A stretch of 64,000 nucleotides of DNA from Bacillota bacterium. Lineage in GTDB: Bacteria > Bacillota > Clostridia > Oscillospirales > Ruminococcaceae. Numbering within the stretch: the stretch's first letter is position 1; the number at the start of each line of letters is the position of its first letter. The notes beneath the pieces are model-generated. The model was given only the letters and a program-made list of their open reading frames with translations. It made no database searches and had not been told where the DNA came from. The translations under genes were made by a program, and so were the position numbers. Shown in pieces: positions 18,166-28,106 of the stretch. The stretch spans positions 1 through 64,000 of the forward strand of contig JAKPUQ010000014.1 in the NCBI GenBank assembly GCA_029572815.1, written 5' to 3'.

Positions 18166-20462
18166 ATGCTCTGGAAGAAGATGCTCCGCGATATGCGGGC
18201 GAATTTTGCACAGTTCCTGTCAATACTCATACTGTCCATGGTGGCAATGTGGTGCTATACGGGATTTCAGGCAAATGTTATAGGCGGCAATGCCGCAAGG
18301 AAGGATTATGAAAAGAAAGCCAATTTTTCCGACGGCTGGATATACGGCTCAGGCTTCGGCACTGATGAGGCTGACAGGGTAAAGGCTCTGGACAAGGTGA
18401 AGGACGTTCAGCTCAGGACAAAGATACTGGGCAAGGCGGACGAGAAGTACAACACTGCGGAGATGTACTGCATTTTTCAGGACAGTGCTTCCGTGACGGT
18501 GCCCTACACCATGAAGGGAGCGGACTATGACCCTGCCGACACTGAGGGCGTGTGGCTGTTTTACAGGTTCGCCGAGGCATGGAAGCTGGATATCGGCGAC
18601 AGGCTGACCGTTCATGTTCTTGGACAGGACATAGAAAAGGAGATAAAGGGGCTTATCGCAACTCCCGAATACGAGTTCGTTTGCGCTTCCTCGGATACGG
18701 ATACGGACTTCCATAACATCGGCTTCGTTTATCTGGCTCAGGAGGTGCTCCCCGGGGAGCTCCGCATAAACAACGAGATGATATTCACCTGTGATGGTGA
18801 CCCTCTCAAACTGGAGGACGATATTGCTTCCGCCCTTGATGACAATTACTCCTTCATCGGCGACCGCAAGAGCGTGGACGGCTATAACCGTCTCACCGAC
18901 GAGCTGAAGCAGCATGACAGCTTCTCATACATATTCTCATTCGTGTTCGTTGCCATAGCTCTGCTGATAATCGTCACCACCATGAAGCGTATGATAGCTC
19001 AGCAGCGCACACAGATAGGTACCATGAATGCTCTCGGCATGAAGAAGCGGAAGATAATGACACATTACCTCAGCTACAGCTTCGTCATCTCTGCTATCGG
19101 CTGCGTTCTCGGCATGGTGCTGGGACTTTTCACCTTCGGAAAGCTCATGGTGGATATGTTCAGCAGGTTCTATCAGGTGCCTGACTGGCGCCCCGGCTAT
19201 GACTACAAGAGCATAATGCTTGCGGCGGTGATAGTTTTCATCTGCACAGCGGCGGCTTATGTGAGCTGCAAGCAGATACTGAAAATACATCCCTCGGAGG
19301 CGCTGAGACCTGCTGCCGCTCCCACGGCAAAGAAGTGTATTTTCGAGAAGCTGCCCTTCTGGAACAAGCTGGGCTTCAACTCAAGGTACAATCTCAGAGA
19401 TATTTCCCGTTCAAAGATGAGAGCCTTCATGGGCGTATTCGGCACCTGCATGGGCATGATGATAATGACCCTGGGACTGGGTGCCTACGACACCGTGGAC
19501 TATGTGAAAAACTGGTATTTCAGCGATATACAGAACTATGAGGAGCAGGTGCTGTTCAAGGACTCCGCTTCCATAGATGACGCAGAGGAGCTTCGCAGCG
19601 AGATAGACGGCGAGCTTATTGCCATGAATATGATATCCGTGGCAGCTGACCCGCACCCCACCTCCGACGACATAATCAGCTGCACACTTTCCGTGACCGA
19701 GGGCAAGGGACTCTTCCGTGTGTCCGATGTTGACCTTAACGTCTGCCCCCGTGGAGAAGGGTACTGTGGCTCTCACCATGAAGCAGGCAAGGAAGCTGGG
19801 ACTGAAAAAAGGGGACAAGGTCTACTGGAAGACCGCAACAGGCGACAAGTGGAACGAGAACACTATCGGTCTCATCTCCCGTCACCCCTCCGTAACGGGC
19901 ATAACCATGCTCCGTGAGGACTATGAGGCGGCAGGCTTTGATTTTGCCCCCTGCCATGATGGTCTCCAAAAATGACTGTACCGCTGCTGAGGACAGGGAC
20001 TACGTTTCCGCAGTCCACAGCATGACAGATCTTAAAGCTGCCTTCGACAAGAACATGGAGGTAATGAACCTGCTGGTGTACTTCATGGTGGGCTTCTCGG
20101 CGCTTCTCATCATCATCGTGCTCTATAACTCGGGAAATCTCTCCTTCAACGAGCGCGAGAAGGAGTTTGCTACCCTCAAGGTGCTTGGCTTCAAGAGCAA
20201 GGCAGTGAGAAGGCTGCTGTCCACACAGAATCTGTGGCTTTCGGTCATAGGCGTTATACTGGGCATCCCCCTCGGAAGGGCACCACTTCAGGCGATGATG
20301 GACTCCAACGGCGATGCTATTGACTGGCCCTGCTATATAAGTCCCCTGACCTATGTCATAGCGGCAGCATTCGTAATGCTCATATCCGTGCTGGTGGGCT
20401 TCATGTTCTCAAGGCGAATAAAGCGTATAGACATGGTGGAAGTGCTCAAGGGCATGGAATAA
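18166..20462 (+). pseudogene. FtsX-like ABC transporter permease, two frameshifts
   Basis: A permease of about 765 residues with an N-terminal helix, an extracellular MacB-like domain, and two FtsX membrane modules (first near 18920-19290, last near 20060-20440). Two lesions are visible, each curable by removing one C from a five-C run: near 19746-19750 (DLNVCP, then VEKGTVALTMKQ) and near 19949-19953 (GFDFAP, then AMMVSKNDCT). Total length is 3n+2. Apart from these the gene is complete and follows its ATPase. It is inactive if real; both lesions being extra C suggests sequencing error or slippage. Confidence 0.85.
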
Positions 20463-20475
20463 AACCGGATATACA

Positions 20476-20502
20476 GGAAACGGCTCTTTCGGAGCCGTTT
20501 CC
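20476..20502 (+). terminator. Terminator after the ABC permease
   Basis: An 11-bp perfect stem (20476-20486 with 20492-20502) followed by CTTTATAT. Confidence 0.75.
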
Positions 20503-20686
20503 CTTTATATAGCATAAAATCGGCTTATACGGCTATTGCGGAGCGGGCTGAGCATGAGGATTGCACAGAGGCAACTCCCAAAAGAAAGGGCAGTAAAAAT
20601 CTGTGCAAAAGATACAGTTTCACAGACCTGTCAACGGGGTGCATGAGAATGTTTTACAAAACTAACATTCAGGCAGTATAACAGCC

Positions 20687-20740
20687 TTGACAAATGTTAA
20701 ACTGAATGATATAATTCTATTCGGTTAGAACGAACTAACC
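20687..20740 (+). promoter_or_regulatory. Promoter and operator of the flavodoxin operon
   Basis: TTGACA (20687-20692) and TATAAT (20710-20715), spacer 17 bp, are perfect hexamers. The best copy of the shared dyad, GGTTAG-AACGAA-CTAACC (20723-20740), starts one base after the predicted start site, an ideal position for repression. The rest of 20503-20686 has no gene. Confidence 0.8.
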
Positions 20741-20829
20741 TATTATATAAAGCTATGCGGAGTACATCTCCGTATATTTTATCAAGATCTGTTAGATTTA
20801 CATAACATTCCATTAACAAGGAGGGACCC

Positions 20830-21108
20830 ATGAGTATTGTGATCGTAGGCGGCAATGACCGTATGGCAACACGGTATCAGGACATCTGCAAATCATTCCA
20901 CATCAAATCCAAAGTATTCACTCAGATGCCTGCGGATTTCGAGAACAAGATCGGCTTTCCCGATCTGATGGTAGTATTTACCGGTACCTGTTCTCACAAA
21001 ATGCTCAGCGGCGTTAAAAAGCGTTCGGAAAAGCACGGGATCCCTGTGGAGCACATTCACAGTTCCAGTGTGAGCGCGCTGAAACAGCTGCTTACCAATT
21101 ACGCGTAG
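20830..21108 (+). CDS. DUF2325 domain-containing protein
   Basis: A 92-residue protein. The opening MSIVIVGGNDRMATRYQDICKSF and the closing HSSSVSALKQLL fit the DUF2325 family, a small Rossmann-like domain whose biochemical role is unknown. Start follows AAGGAGGGACCC. It is the first gene of an operon with DUF3793, flavodoxin, a wall-anchored protein and a membrane flavoprotein. The operator and flavodoxin suggest a role in metal limitation. Confidence 0.75.
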   Translation: MSIVIVGGNDRMATRYQDICKSFHIKSKVFTQMPADFENKIGFPDLMVVFTGTCSHKMLSGVKKRSEKHGIPVEHIHSSSVSALKQLLTNYA

Positions 21109-21224
21109 TCCTGCTGTACGAAGAAATAGCAGGGAAGGCTACTGACTATCCTGCCGGAAAAAACGGTGGTTCCGGGCTGTCTCAGGACGGTCCGGGACAA
21201 GGGTAGCATAATGGGGAGGAAGCT

Positions 21225-21809
21225 ATGTCTGAATGTGAAAAGCACGAATTCGAGAATACTCTTGCAATACATACCGCGCCGACGCTTCTCGGCGTGAAGT
21301 GCGCGAACCTGGTCTCCGTGAGCCAGTCCGAGGGGGCTGTGAGAAGCTACGTTGAAGCTTCTGCGGAGAGGGCTGCGGCACATGGCCTTAAAATGAGGAT
21401 CCTGTGCAGGTGCAGGGAGCGCACGCTTATATACGTCTATCATGAAAAGCTGCTGAGCGCATGGCTGAGCAGGGCAGATGTTGAGGATTTCCTTTCAGAT
21501 CACGGCTATACTGCTGACATGAGCTTTGAAGAAAAGCTTGCACTGCTGACAGATCGTATTAGCTGCGGCAGCTTCCCTCATGAGATAGGCGCGTTTTTAG
21601 GGTATCCGCTGGAGGATATAAGGGGATTTATCGAAAATCAGGGCAGGAACTGCCTGCTGTGCGGCTGCTGGAAGGTCTACGGAGACGTTGAGTCGGCACA
21701 GCGGACATTTAATATTTATGGTCGATGCAGAGATATTCTGTGCGATAGATTAAACAAGGGGCTTGATATGTTTCAGGCTCTTAAAATAACCAAGGAGGAA
21801 TTATCATGA
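21225..21809 (+). CDS. DUF3793 family protein
   Basis: A 194-residue cytoplasmic protein that fits DUF3793: HTAPTLLGVKCANLVS near the N-terminus, a central ILCRCRERTLIYVYH strand, FLGYPLEDIRGFI, and a conserved cysteine pair in NCLLCGCWKVYGD. The family is regularly next to flavodoxin genes in Clostridia, as here, but its activity is not known. Its stop overlaps the flavodoxin start (ATGA), so translation is coupled. A 116-bp gap from the DUF2325 gene has no obvious promoter. Confidence 0.78.
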   Translation: MSECEKHEFENTLAIHTAPTLLGVKCANLVSVSQSEGAVRSYVEASAERAAAHGLKMRILCRCRERTLIYVYHEKLLSAWLSRADVEDFLSDHGYTADMSFEEKLALLTDRISCGSFPHEIGAFLGYPLEDIRGFIENQGRNCLLCGCWKVYGDVESAQRTFNIYGRCRDILCDRLNKGLDMFQALKITKEELS

Positions 21810-22210
21810 AAACAGCAGTTATCTATTGGAGCGGCACAGGCAACACAGAGGCTATGGCCAAGGCAGCAGCAGAGGGCGCGAATGCAGAGCTCTTCAGTGT
21901 TTCCGAGTTCAGCGGCAATGTTGCTGACTATGACGCTATCGCTTTTGGCTGTCCCGCTATGGGCGCAGAGGTACTTGAGGAGGACGAGTTCGAGCCCTTC
22001 TTCACAGCAGCAGAGGCTTCACTCAGCGGCAAGAAGGTACTTCTTTTCGGTTCCTACGGCTGGGGCGACGGCGAATGGATGAGAAACTGGGAGGAGAGAG
22101 TAAAGGCAGCAGGTGCTGAGCTGGTAAACGGCGAGGGCATCATCGTAAACGAGGCTCCTTCCGACGACGATCTCGCTAAGATCAAGGAGATCGCTGCTAC
22201 AATAGCATAA
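21806..22210 (+). CDS. Flavodoxin
   Basis: A 134-residue short-chain flavodoxin. The phosphate-binding loop YWSGTGNTEAMA (residues 8-19) binds FMN; the second loop CPAMGAEVLEEDEFEPFF and the third FGSYGWGDGEWM stack on the isoalloxazine ring. It carries low-potential electrons and replaces ferredoxin when iron is short, which fits the putative iron operator in front of this operon. AAGGAGGAATT precedes the start. Confidence 0.93.
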   Translation: MKTAVIYWSGTGNTEAMAKAAAEGANAELFSVSEFSGNVADYDAIAFGCPAMGAEVLEEDEFEPFFTAAEASLSGKKVLLFGSYGWGDGEWMRNWEERVKAAGAELVNGEGIIVNEAPSDDDLAKIKEIAATIA

Positions 22211-22249
22211 TAAAAATATAAATAATTGTAAAGAGGTTGAATTAGAACA

Positions 22250-23734
22250 ATGAAGAAATCATTATCGATTCTCAGTGCAGCTCTTCTGGCAGCTGCTTCT
22301 GTTATCCCTTGCGCAGCAAGCGCAGCTGACGACCAGGTCTATGGCATGATGAAGATCCCCTATGCTGATTTCTATGCAGCAGAGCTCAATAACAGCGTAG
22401 AGGTTGACGCAGTATCCTCAGCAACAGCAAACAAGTGGAACATGACAGATACAGGCTCCGTACAGGAGGACGGCTCATGGAAGAACGGCGGTCTCTGTGC
22501 AGGTACATACAACGACGGCGCAGGCAAGATCCTGGGCGTTATCTATCCCGTAAGCATCTCACAGGCAGACCTTGATTCACTGACAGATAAGTATGACTTC
22601 ACAGCACTTGACGCAGCTCCCGCAGCTTACAAGCCCGTTACAGTTGAGGGCGGCAAGGCTTCCTTCGGCAAGCTGGTAGATACCAACGGCGAGGACGCTC
22701 TGGGCGGCGAGGTAAAGGTCTCCACAAGATCAAACTACGGCGACTATCAGATCAGCGTAAGCGAGATCCCCCAGAATGCTGATATCTACGGTGTTATCGT
22801 AAAGACCTCGGAAGGCACCTCTTACGGTATGCGTGCTCTTGAGAATATCTGGCGCAACGGCGCTATCTCATGGGGCGCAGGCTGCAAGCAGAAGGAGAGC
22901 CACGGCAATACACTTTCCTCAGAGCACTACAAGAGCTCACAGGGACAGACCATCACAGAGGTAACATTCATCACTCTTAACGGCTACAGCACAGTTTCCG
23001 GTCAGAACGTATACCTCCCTGTAAAGGTGGCAGACTCACTCTCCGTTGAGGAGGGCAAGGCAGGCGGCGGCTCAGTAAAGTTTGACAACTCTGTATTCCC
23101 CGCTGACTATGCTCAGACAGGTTCAGTTTCAGAGGGCTTCACAGTTTCCGGCAACACTATCAGCTATACAAATGCAAAGCCCGGCAGATACACACTGACT
23201 GTTTCTGATTCCAACGGCAAGTATTCCGACGTAAGCGGAAACTTCATGCTCACCTCAAGCGACATTCCCGTAAAGTATTCAGACGGCAAGCTTGTTGCAG
23301 CAGACGGCTTCACAGCTGATGACGCAGCAAACTTCCTCAAGAACATCTCCTCCGTAAAGGTAGGCGAGAACACCTATAATACAGGACGCCGCGGTGTTAC
23401 TATCGTTGACCCTGCAACAGGTGAGATAAAGATGGATGCCAAGTCAGGCGAGACAAATGTATTCGACGGCTCGGGCAAGTACAGCCTCTCAGTTACAGCT
23501 ACAGGCTACACAGAGCCCTATAACTTCGAGATAGACACAAATCCCGTAACAACAACTACTACAGGCAATTCAACAACTACTACAACAAAGGCTAAGTCAA
23601 CATCAAAGACAACTACAAAGACTACAACAAAGTCAGACAGCCCCAAGACAGGAGACACCTCCGCAGCAATGCCCATCATGGCACTTGCAGCAGCAGGAGC
23701 CTGCGCAATAGCTTTCAGCAAGCGCAGAAAGTAA
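22250..23734 (+). CDS. Tp47-like cell-wall-anchored protein
   Basis: A 494-residue secreted protein. It has a signal peptide (residues 1-25, cut after ASA), an N-terminal domain like the Treponema Tp47 penicillin-binding lipoprotein family (YGMMKIPYADFYAAEL, then VDAVSSAT), a Thr-rich linker near 430-465, and an SPKTG sorting motif followed by a hydrophobic stretch and RRK. It should be attached to peptidoglycan by sortase. The VSSAT segment resembles FMN-binding-domain sequence. It lies 40 bp after flavodoxin, without a terminator, and before a membrane FMN protein, which suggests a surface redox or metal-binding role rather than beta-lactam metabolism. Confidence 0.75.
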   Translation: MKKSLSILSAALLAAASVIPCAASAADDQVYGMMKIPYADFYAAELNNSVEVDAVSSATANKWNMTDTGSVQEDGSWKNGGLCAGTYNDGAGKILGVIYPVSISQADLDSLTDKYDFTALDAAPAAYKPVTVEGGKASFGKLVDTNGEDALGGEVKVSTRSNYGDYQISVSEIPQNADIYGVIVKTSEGTSYGMRALENIWRNGAISWGAGCKQKESHGNTLSSEHYKSSQGQTITEVTFITLNGYSTVSGQNVYLPVKVADSLSVEEGKAGGGSVKFDNSVFPADYAQTGSVSEGFTVSGNTISYTNAKPGRYTLTVSDSNGKYSDVSGNFMLTSSDIPVKYSDGKLVAADGFTADDAANFLKNISSVKVGENTYNTGRRGVTIVDPATGEIKMDAKSGETNVFDGSGKYSLSVTATGYTEPYNFEIDTNPVTTTTTGNSTTTTTKAKSTSKTTTKTTTKSDSPKTGDTSAAMPIMALAAAGACAIAFSKRRK

Positions 23735-23772
23735 TAACAGAATAACTCTCCATTCCTTTCACATTCCCTGAA

Positions 23773-23802
23773 ATACTCTCCCGCAATGACGCGGGGGAGT
23801 AT
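23773..23802 (+). other. Hairpin between Tp47-like and reductase genes
   Basis: A stem of about 12 bp (23773-23784 with 23791-23802, one mismatch) without a T-run. It probably reduces read-through or stabilises the upstream message. Confidence 0.4.
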
Positions 23803-23855
23803 CTTACAGGGATAATTTTATGTAGAAGGCAAATTGCCTTCGGACAGGAGCAAGT

Positions 23856-25271
23856 ATGATATTTCTTATATCCCTAATTCTGACAGCAGCCTTTGTATGG
23901 TTCGGCGCAGACCTTCTGAAAAAGAAGCCCACAGTATGTTATATCGCAGCCGCTGTGCTCAGTGCAGCAGCATTTGCCGCGGGACAGGCTGATATAAAGT
24001 TCCCCGAGTGGTTCAGCACCTATGTCCTGGGAATATTCAACAAGGGTGCCCTTGCCTGTGCACTGTGGTGTGCAGTAGCCTGGGCAGCAGCTCTTCCCAA
24101 CGGCTCGGCAGCCATAAAGAAGATAATGCCAATCCGCGGCGAGCTGTCCATCTTTGCGGCACTCATAACCCTTTCTCATGCCGTTACATACACGCTGTCA
24201 TATCTTGACAGGTTATCCACATTCAGCAAGTACAATATCTCTCCCAGCACCGAGTTCATCACCACCTGTGTGGTATGTCTCATACTCATGCTCATCATGA
24301 TCCCCCTTACGGTGCTGTCATTCAAGACCATAAGAAAGAAGATAAAGCCCAAGACCTGGAAGAATATCCAGCGCGCGGCTTATGTATTCTACGCACTCAT
24401 CTATGTGCACATCATGGTCATCTATCTCCCCAAGGCAAAGCGCGGCGGAGCAGATGTAATACTGAGCATTCTTCTCTATTCGGTAGTCTTCTTCGGCTAT
24501 GCGATATTCCGTATCAGAAAGTGGTATGTGAAGTCAAAGAAGCCTGCAAAGAGCGGAGCTCTCAACGCTGTATGTACAGCGGCTGTAGTCCTTCTCACAG
24601 GCGGAGCTATGCTTTTCATGCAGCCCGGTAAGGAGGCGGCTCCCAAGCGCACAGGCAACAGCAGCAAGAAGGCGGTCCTCTCCGAGGAGGCGACTAAGGC
24701 TGCAAGTGATGATTCCGCCGAAACTACCACAGCTGCGGCTGAGGACGAGGAAAAGGGCGGCACAACAGCTGTAAAGACTACTAAGGCGAAGGACGACAAG
24801 AACAAGACCGAGACCACCACAGCGGAAAAGAAGTCCGATGAGGACAAGGACAAAGACAAAGAAAAGAATAAGGAAGAAGATAAGGACACTGAGGAGGGCA
24901 GCGGAAACAGCTCCCAGGAAGAGGAGGAGGCTCCTCAGGAGGAACAGCAGCAGGCTGCTGCGGAGCCAGAGGTCCAGTACATCTACAACAACGGTACCTT
25001 CACAGGCACGGGAACCTCTCCTGCCGATGAGGGCAAGGACTATGAGGGAACAGTCTATGCCGATGTCACTATTGAAAATGACGTTATAACCGCTATCAGT
25101 CTCAGCTTCCCCGACGATGATGCAGACTGGTGCGTAATGGCTGAAAAGGCTATCCCAGGCAGGATAATGTCGGCACAGAGCGCCGATGTTGACGCGAGCT
25201 GCGGAGCTACAAGAAGCGCTGAGGGCGCTATCGCCGCAGTCAAGGACGCCCTTTCACAGGCAAGAAAGTAA
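23856..25271 (+). CDS. Ferric-reductase-like membrane protein with C-terminal FMN-binding domain
   Basis: A 471-residue protein. Residues 1-255 have about six or seven membrane helices like the ferric reductase/MsrQ heme-b family, with candidate heme histidines in LITLSHAVTY and LIYVHIMVIY. Residues 265-370 are a charged Lys/Glu/Thr linker. The C-terminal 90 residues are an FMN-binding domain (NNGTFTGTG ... DVDASCGATRSAEGA), the motif where FMN is esterified to Thr. Electrons could pass across the membrane to an extracytoplasmic flavin, for instance to reduce ferric iron. It is last in the operon. Other acceptors are possible. Confidence 0.8.
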   Translation: MIFLISLILTAAFVWFGADLLKKKPTVCYIAAAVLSAAAFAAGQADIKFPEWFSTYVLGIFNKGALACALWCAVAWAAALPNGSAAIKKIMPIRGELSIFAALITLSHAVTYTLSYLDRLSTFSKYNISPSTEFITTCVVCLILMLIMIPLTVLSFKTIRKKIKPKTWKNIQRAAYVFYALIYVHIMVIYLPKAKRGGADVILSILLYSVVFFGYAIFRIRKWYVKSKKPAKSGALNAVCTAAVVLLTGGAMLFMQPGKEAAPKRTGNSSKKAVLSEEATKAASDDSAETTTAAAEDEEKGGTTAVKTTKAKDDKNKTETTTAEKKSDEDKDKDKEKNKEEDKDTEEGSGNSSQEEEEAPQEEQQQAAAEPEVQYIYNNGTFTGTGTSPADEGKDYEGTVYADVTIENDVITAISLSFPDDDADWCVMAEKAIPGRIMSAQSADVDASCGATRSAEGAIAAVKDALSQARK

Positions 25272-25282
25272 GACGATACAAC

Positions 25283-25314
25283 AAAAAGCCCATGTCATCA
25301 AGACATGGGCTTTT
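25283..25314. terminator. Bidirectional terminator between the iron operons
   Basis: A 13-bp stem (25283-25296 with 25302-25314) flanked by A and T runs, between convergent operons. Confidence 0.85.
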
Positions 25315-25366
25315 CATATTAAGGCATTTTGTGAAGATGTCTGTATCTATGGACAGGAAGCAGCGT

Positions 25367-25537
25367 TCACTTTCTGTGGCAGGTGCCCTTCATGGCACAG
25401 TTCTGACAGCCGTGACCGCATGATGATCTGCCCTCTTTCTTGTCCTTTATCATCTTGTAAAGGATAAGTCCCACAACAGCGATGAGTATCAATGCGACTA
25501 TTATAGTTCCGAGGTTTGCCGAAAGCCATCCGATCAT
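25367..25537 (-). CDS. FeoB-associated Cys-rich membrane protein
   Basis: A 56-residue protein: one membrane helix (residues 9-28, TIIVALILIAVVGLILYKMI) and a cysteine-rich cytoplasmic tail, CGHGCQNCAMKGTCHRK, with four Cys and two His. This is the FeoB-associated Cys-rich family, found directly after feoB; FeoC-like stabilisation or iron handling has been proposed but not settled. AGGAGGGATAA precedes the ATG. It is last in the feo operon, about 50 bp after feoB, with a short CCCCGTC/GACGGGG stem between (25560-25578). Confidence 0.85.
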   Translation of the reverse strand: MIGWLSANLGTIIVALILIAVVGLILYKMIKDKKEGRSSCGHGCQNCAMKGTCHRK

Positions 25538-25589
25538 ATTTATCCCTCCTGTAAGTTTCCCCCCGTCAGAGGACGGGGGATAATTGTTT

Positions 25590-28037
25590 TTATGCCTTGC
25601 TCTTGGAAACTCTTACTTTCTTCTCAAGCTTGGTTGCTTCCTTGTAAGGACGAACCAGCATATAGATCATGAAAGCGATAACTGCGATAGCAACGATGAG
25701 TCCGATAACGTGAACATTTCTTGTGAACAGGCAGCCCAGCTGATAGATGACCAGTGATACTGCATAAGCGAATACGCACTGATAACCAACTGCGAACAGT
25801 GTCCACTTGGGGCTGTTCATCTCTCTCTTCATAGCACCGATAGCTGCGAAGCAGGGTGCGCAAAGGAGGTTGAATGCCAGGAATGAGTAGCCTGCAAGCT
25901 TTGAAAGTCCCTCAAAGTCGAGAACGCCGAATACTCCGACAACCTCTTCCTTTGCAACGAGACCCATAACAGTAGCAACTGTAGCAGCTGCGTCATCAAA
26001 GCCCAGAGGAGCAAATATCCACTTGACTGCGTCACCGATGTGACCGAGGATAGAATCAGCAAGCTCCATATCGGGATCGAATGCGAATGCACCGCCTTCC
26101 GGCCAGCCGTGTACTGAGCCTGCCCAGATAACGATAGATGAAAGAAGGATTATGGTTCCTGCCTTCTTGATGAAGGACCAGCCGCGCTCCCACATTGAGC
26201 GGAGAACGTTGCTTACGGTAGGAACGTGGTATGCGGGGAGCTCCATAACGAAGGGAGCGGGATCGCCTGCGAACATCTTTGTCTTCTTGAGCATGATGCC
26301 CGAGATGATGATAGCAGCCATACCAAGGAAGTAAGCGCTGGGGCCTACCCACCATGCACCGCCGAACAGTGCAACTGCGATCATGGAGATGATGGGGAGC
26401 TTAGCTCCGCAGGGAATGAATGTTGTTGTCATGATAGTCATACGGCGGTCGCGCTCGTTTTCGATTGTACGCGATGCCATGATACCGGGAACGCCGCAGC
26501 CTGTACCGATGAGGATCGGGATAAAGGACTTACCCGAAAGACCGAAGCGGCGGAAGATCTTGTCCATGATGAATGCGACTCTTGCCATGTATCCGCAGGA
26601 TTCAAGGATAGCAAGGAAGATGAAGAGCACCAGCATCTGGGGTACGAAGCCGAGAACTGCGCCCACACCTGCTACGATACCATCAAGGATAAGGCTCTTG
26701 AGCCAGTCGCCGCAGTGGATAGCGTCCAGACCCTTTTCAACAAGCACGGGGACACCGGGTACCCATGTGCCGTAGTCGGCAGGATCGGGAGCTGTGAACT
26801 CGCCCTCCTCGTCGAGAGCTTCGCCCAGAGCAGCGTCAATGTCGTAAACCTTGCCGCCTGTCTCCTCGTTCTTGTAGAACTCGTCAACGTAGCTGCCGTA
26901 AGCTTCCTCGAATGCGCCGAAGTCACCGTCCTCGATAGCGCCCTGAAGCTCGTCTGCACCCTTGATGTCGGAGTCGCCAGCAGCCTCGTCAACAACAGCC
27001 TTTACGCCGTCTGTGAATACGAATTCGTTTGCCCACTTGTCTGTAGCATCATCATAATCGCCGCTCATGCCGAACAGGTGGAAGCCGTCTCCGAAGAGTC
27101 CGTCATTGGTCCAGTCTGTTACCCATGTACCAACTGTGGTAACGGAAACGTAGTAGACGATTATCATGATGAGGGCGAAGATAGGAAGTCCCAGCCAGCG
27201 GTTGGTGACCACCTTGTCTATCTTGTCCGATACTGAAAGCGCCTTAGCGTCCTTCTTCTTGTAGCTGGACTTGATTATGGAAGCTATGTACTCATAGCGC
27301 TCGTTGGTGATGATACTCTCGGCATCGTCATCAAGCTCCTTCTCCGCAGCAGCTATATCCTGCTCGATGTGCTTGAACTTATCCTCAGAGAGTCCGAGGG
27401 TCTCCAGTACCTTGTCATCGCGCTCGAATACCTTTATTGCGTACCAGCGCTGCTGCTCCTCGGGCATATCGTGTACCACAGCCTCCTCAATGTGAGCGAG
27501 AGCGTGTTCAACGGGACCCGAGAATGTGTGCTGGGGAATGGTCTTTACATTCTTTGCGGCGTCGATAGCTGCCTCAGCAGCCTCTGTGATGCCTGTGCCC
27601 TTGAGGGTGGATATCTCAACTATCTTGCAGCCCAGCTTCTTTGAGAGCTCGCTGATGTTGATCTTGTCGCCGTTTTTCTTTACAACGTCCATCATATTGA
27701 TGGCGATGACAACGGGGATACCCAGCTCAGTGAGCTGAGTTGTAAGGTAGAGGTTTCTTTCAAGGTTTGTACCGTCAATGATGTTGAGTATAGCGTCGGG
27801 ACGTTCACCGATGAGATAATTTCTTGCAACGACTTCTTCGAGAGTGTAGGGGGATAACGAGTATATACCGGGAAGGTCTGTGATGACAACGTCATCGTGC
27901 TTTTTAAGCTTTCCTTCCTTCTTTTCAACGGTAACACCGGGCCAGTTACCGACGAACTGATTTGAACCTGTCAGCGCGTTGAACAGGGTGGTCTTACCAC
28001 AGTTTGGGTTGCCTGCAAGAGCTATTCGCAGTGCCAT
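25590..28037 (-). CDS. feoB: Ferrous iron transporter FeoB
   Basis: An 815-residue Fe(II) transporter. The N-terminal GTPase has G1 GNPNCGKT (residues 9-16), the G2 region GVTVEKKEG, G3 DLPG, G4 NMMD and the ISTLKGTG loop. After a helical GDI-like region come two Gate modules, with CGYMARVAFIMD and GTGCGVPGIMASRT in the first and LLCAPCFAAIGAMKREMN in the second. An acidic insertion of about 100 residues sits between the first helix and the Gate (EFVFTDGVKAVVDEAAGD onwards) and probably faces outside. Transport direction is inward. A GTTAG-N6-CTAAC dyad lies 20 bp before the start. Confidence 0.96.
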   Translation of the reverse strand: MALRIALAGNPNCGKTTLFNALTGSNQFVGNWPGVTVEKKEGKLKKHDDVVITDLPGIYSLSPYTLEEVVARNYLIGERPDAILNIIDGTNLERNLYLTTQLTELGIPVVIAINMMDVVKKNGDKINISELSKKLGCKIVEISTLKGTGITEAAEAAIDAAKNVKTIPQHTFSGPVEHALAHIEEAVVHDMPEEQQRWYAIKVFERDDKVLETLGLSEDKFKHIEQDIAAAEKELDDDAESIITNERYEYIASIIKSSYKKKDAKALSVSDKIDKVVTNRWLGLPIFALIMIIVYYVSVTTVGTWVTDWTNDGLFGDGFHLFGMSGDYDDATDKWANEFVFTDGVKAVVDEAAGDSDIKGADELQGAIEDGDFGAFEEAYGSYVDEFYKNEETGGKVYDIDAALGEALDEEGEFTAPDPADYGTWVPGVPVLVEKGLDAIHCGDWLKSLILDGIVAGVGAVLGFVPQMLVLFIFLAILESCGYMARVAFIMDKIFRRFGLSGKSFIPILIGTGCGVPGIMASRTIENERDRRMTIMTTTFIPCGAKLPIISMIAVALFGGAWWVGPSAYFLGMAAIIISGIMLKKTKMFAGDPAPFVMELPAYHVPTVSNVLRSMWERGWSFIKKAGTIILLSSIVIWAGSVHGWPEGGAFAFDPDMELADSILGHIGDAVKWIFAPLGFDDAAATVATVMGLVAKEEVVGVFGVLDFEGLSKLAGYSFLAFNLLCAPCFAAIGAMKREMNSPKWTLFAVGYQCVFAYAVSLVIYQLGCLFTRNVHVIGLIVAIAVIAFMIYMLVRPYKEATKLEKKVRVSKSKA

Positions 28038-28056
28038 AAAAAACTTCCTTTCATAA

Positions 28057-28072
28057 GTTAGATTTTTCTAAC
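28057..28072 (-). promoter_or_regulatory. GTTAG-N6-CTAAC dyad upstream of feoB
   Basis: GTTAG (28057-28061), ATTTTT, CTAAC (28068-28072) in the 69-bp gap between feoA and feoB. A perfect half-site match. I see no clear -35/-10 here, so it may act on an internal promoter or as a hairpin. Confidence 0.55.
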
Positions 28073-28106
28073 AAATATTAAAAAATCAAAGGAACTTACT
28101 GTCTCT

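Noticed and set aside
26226-27236. 336-codon plus-strand frame
   Set aside because: Antisense to feoB; composition is a mirror of the real gene.
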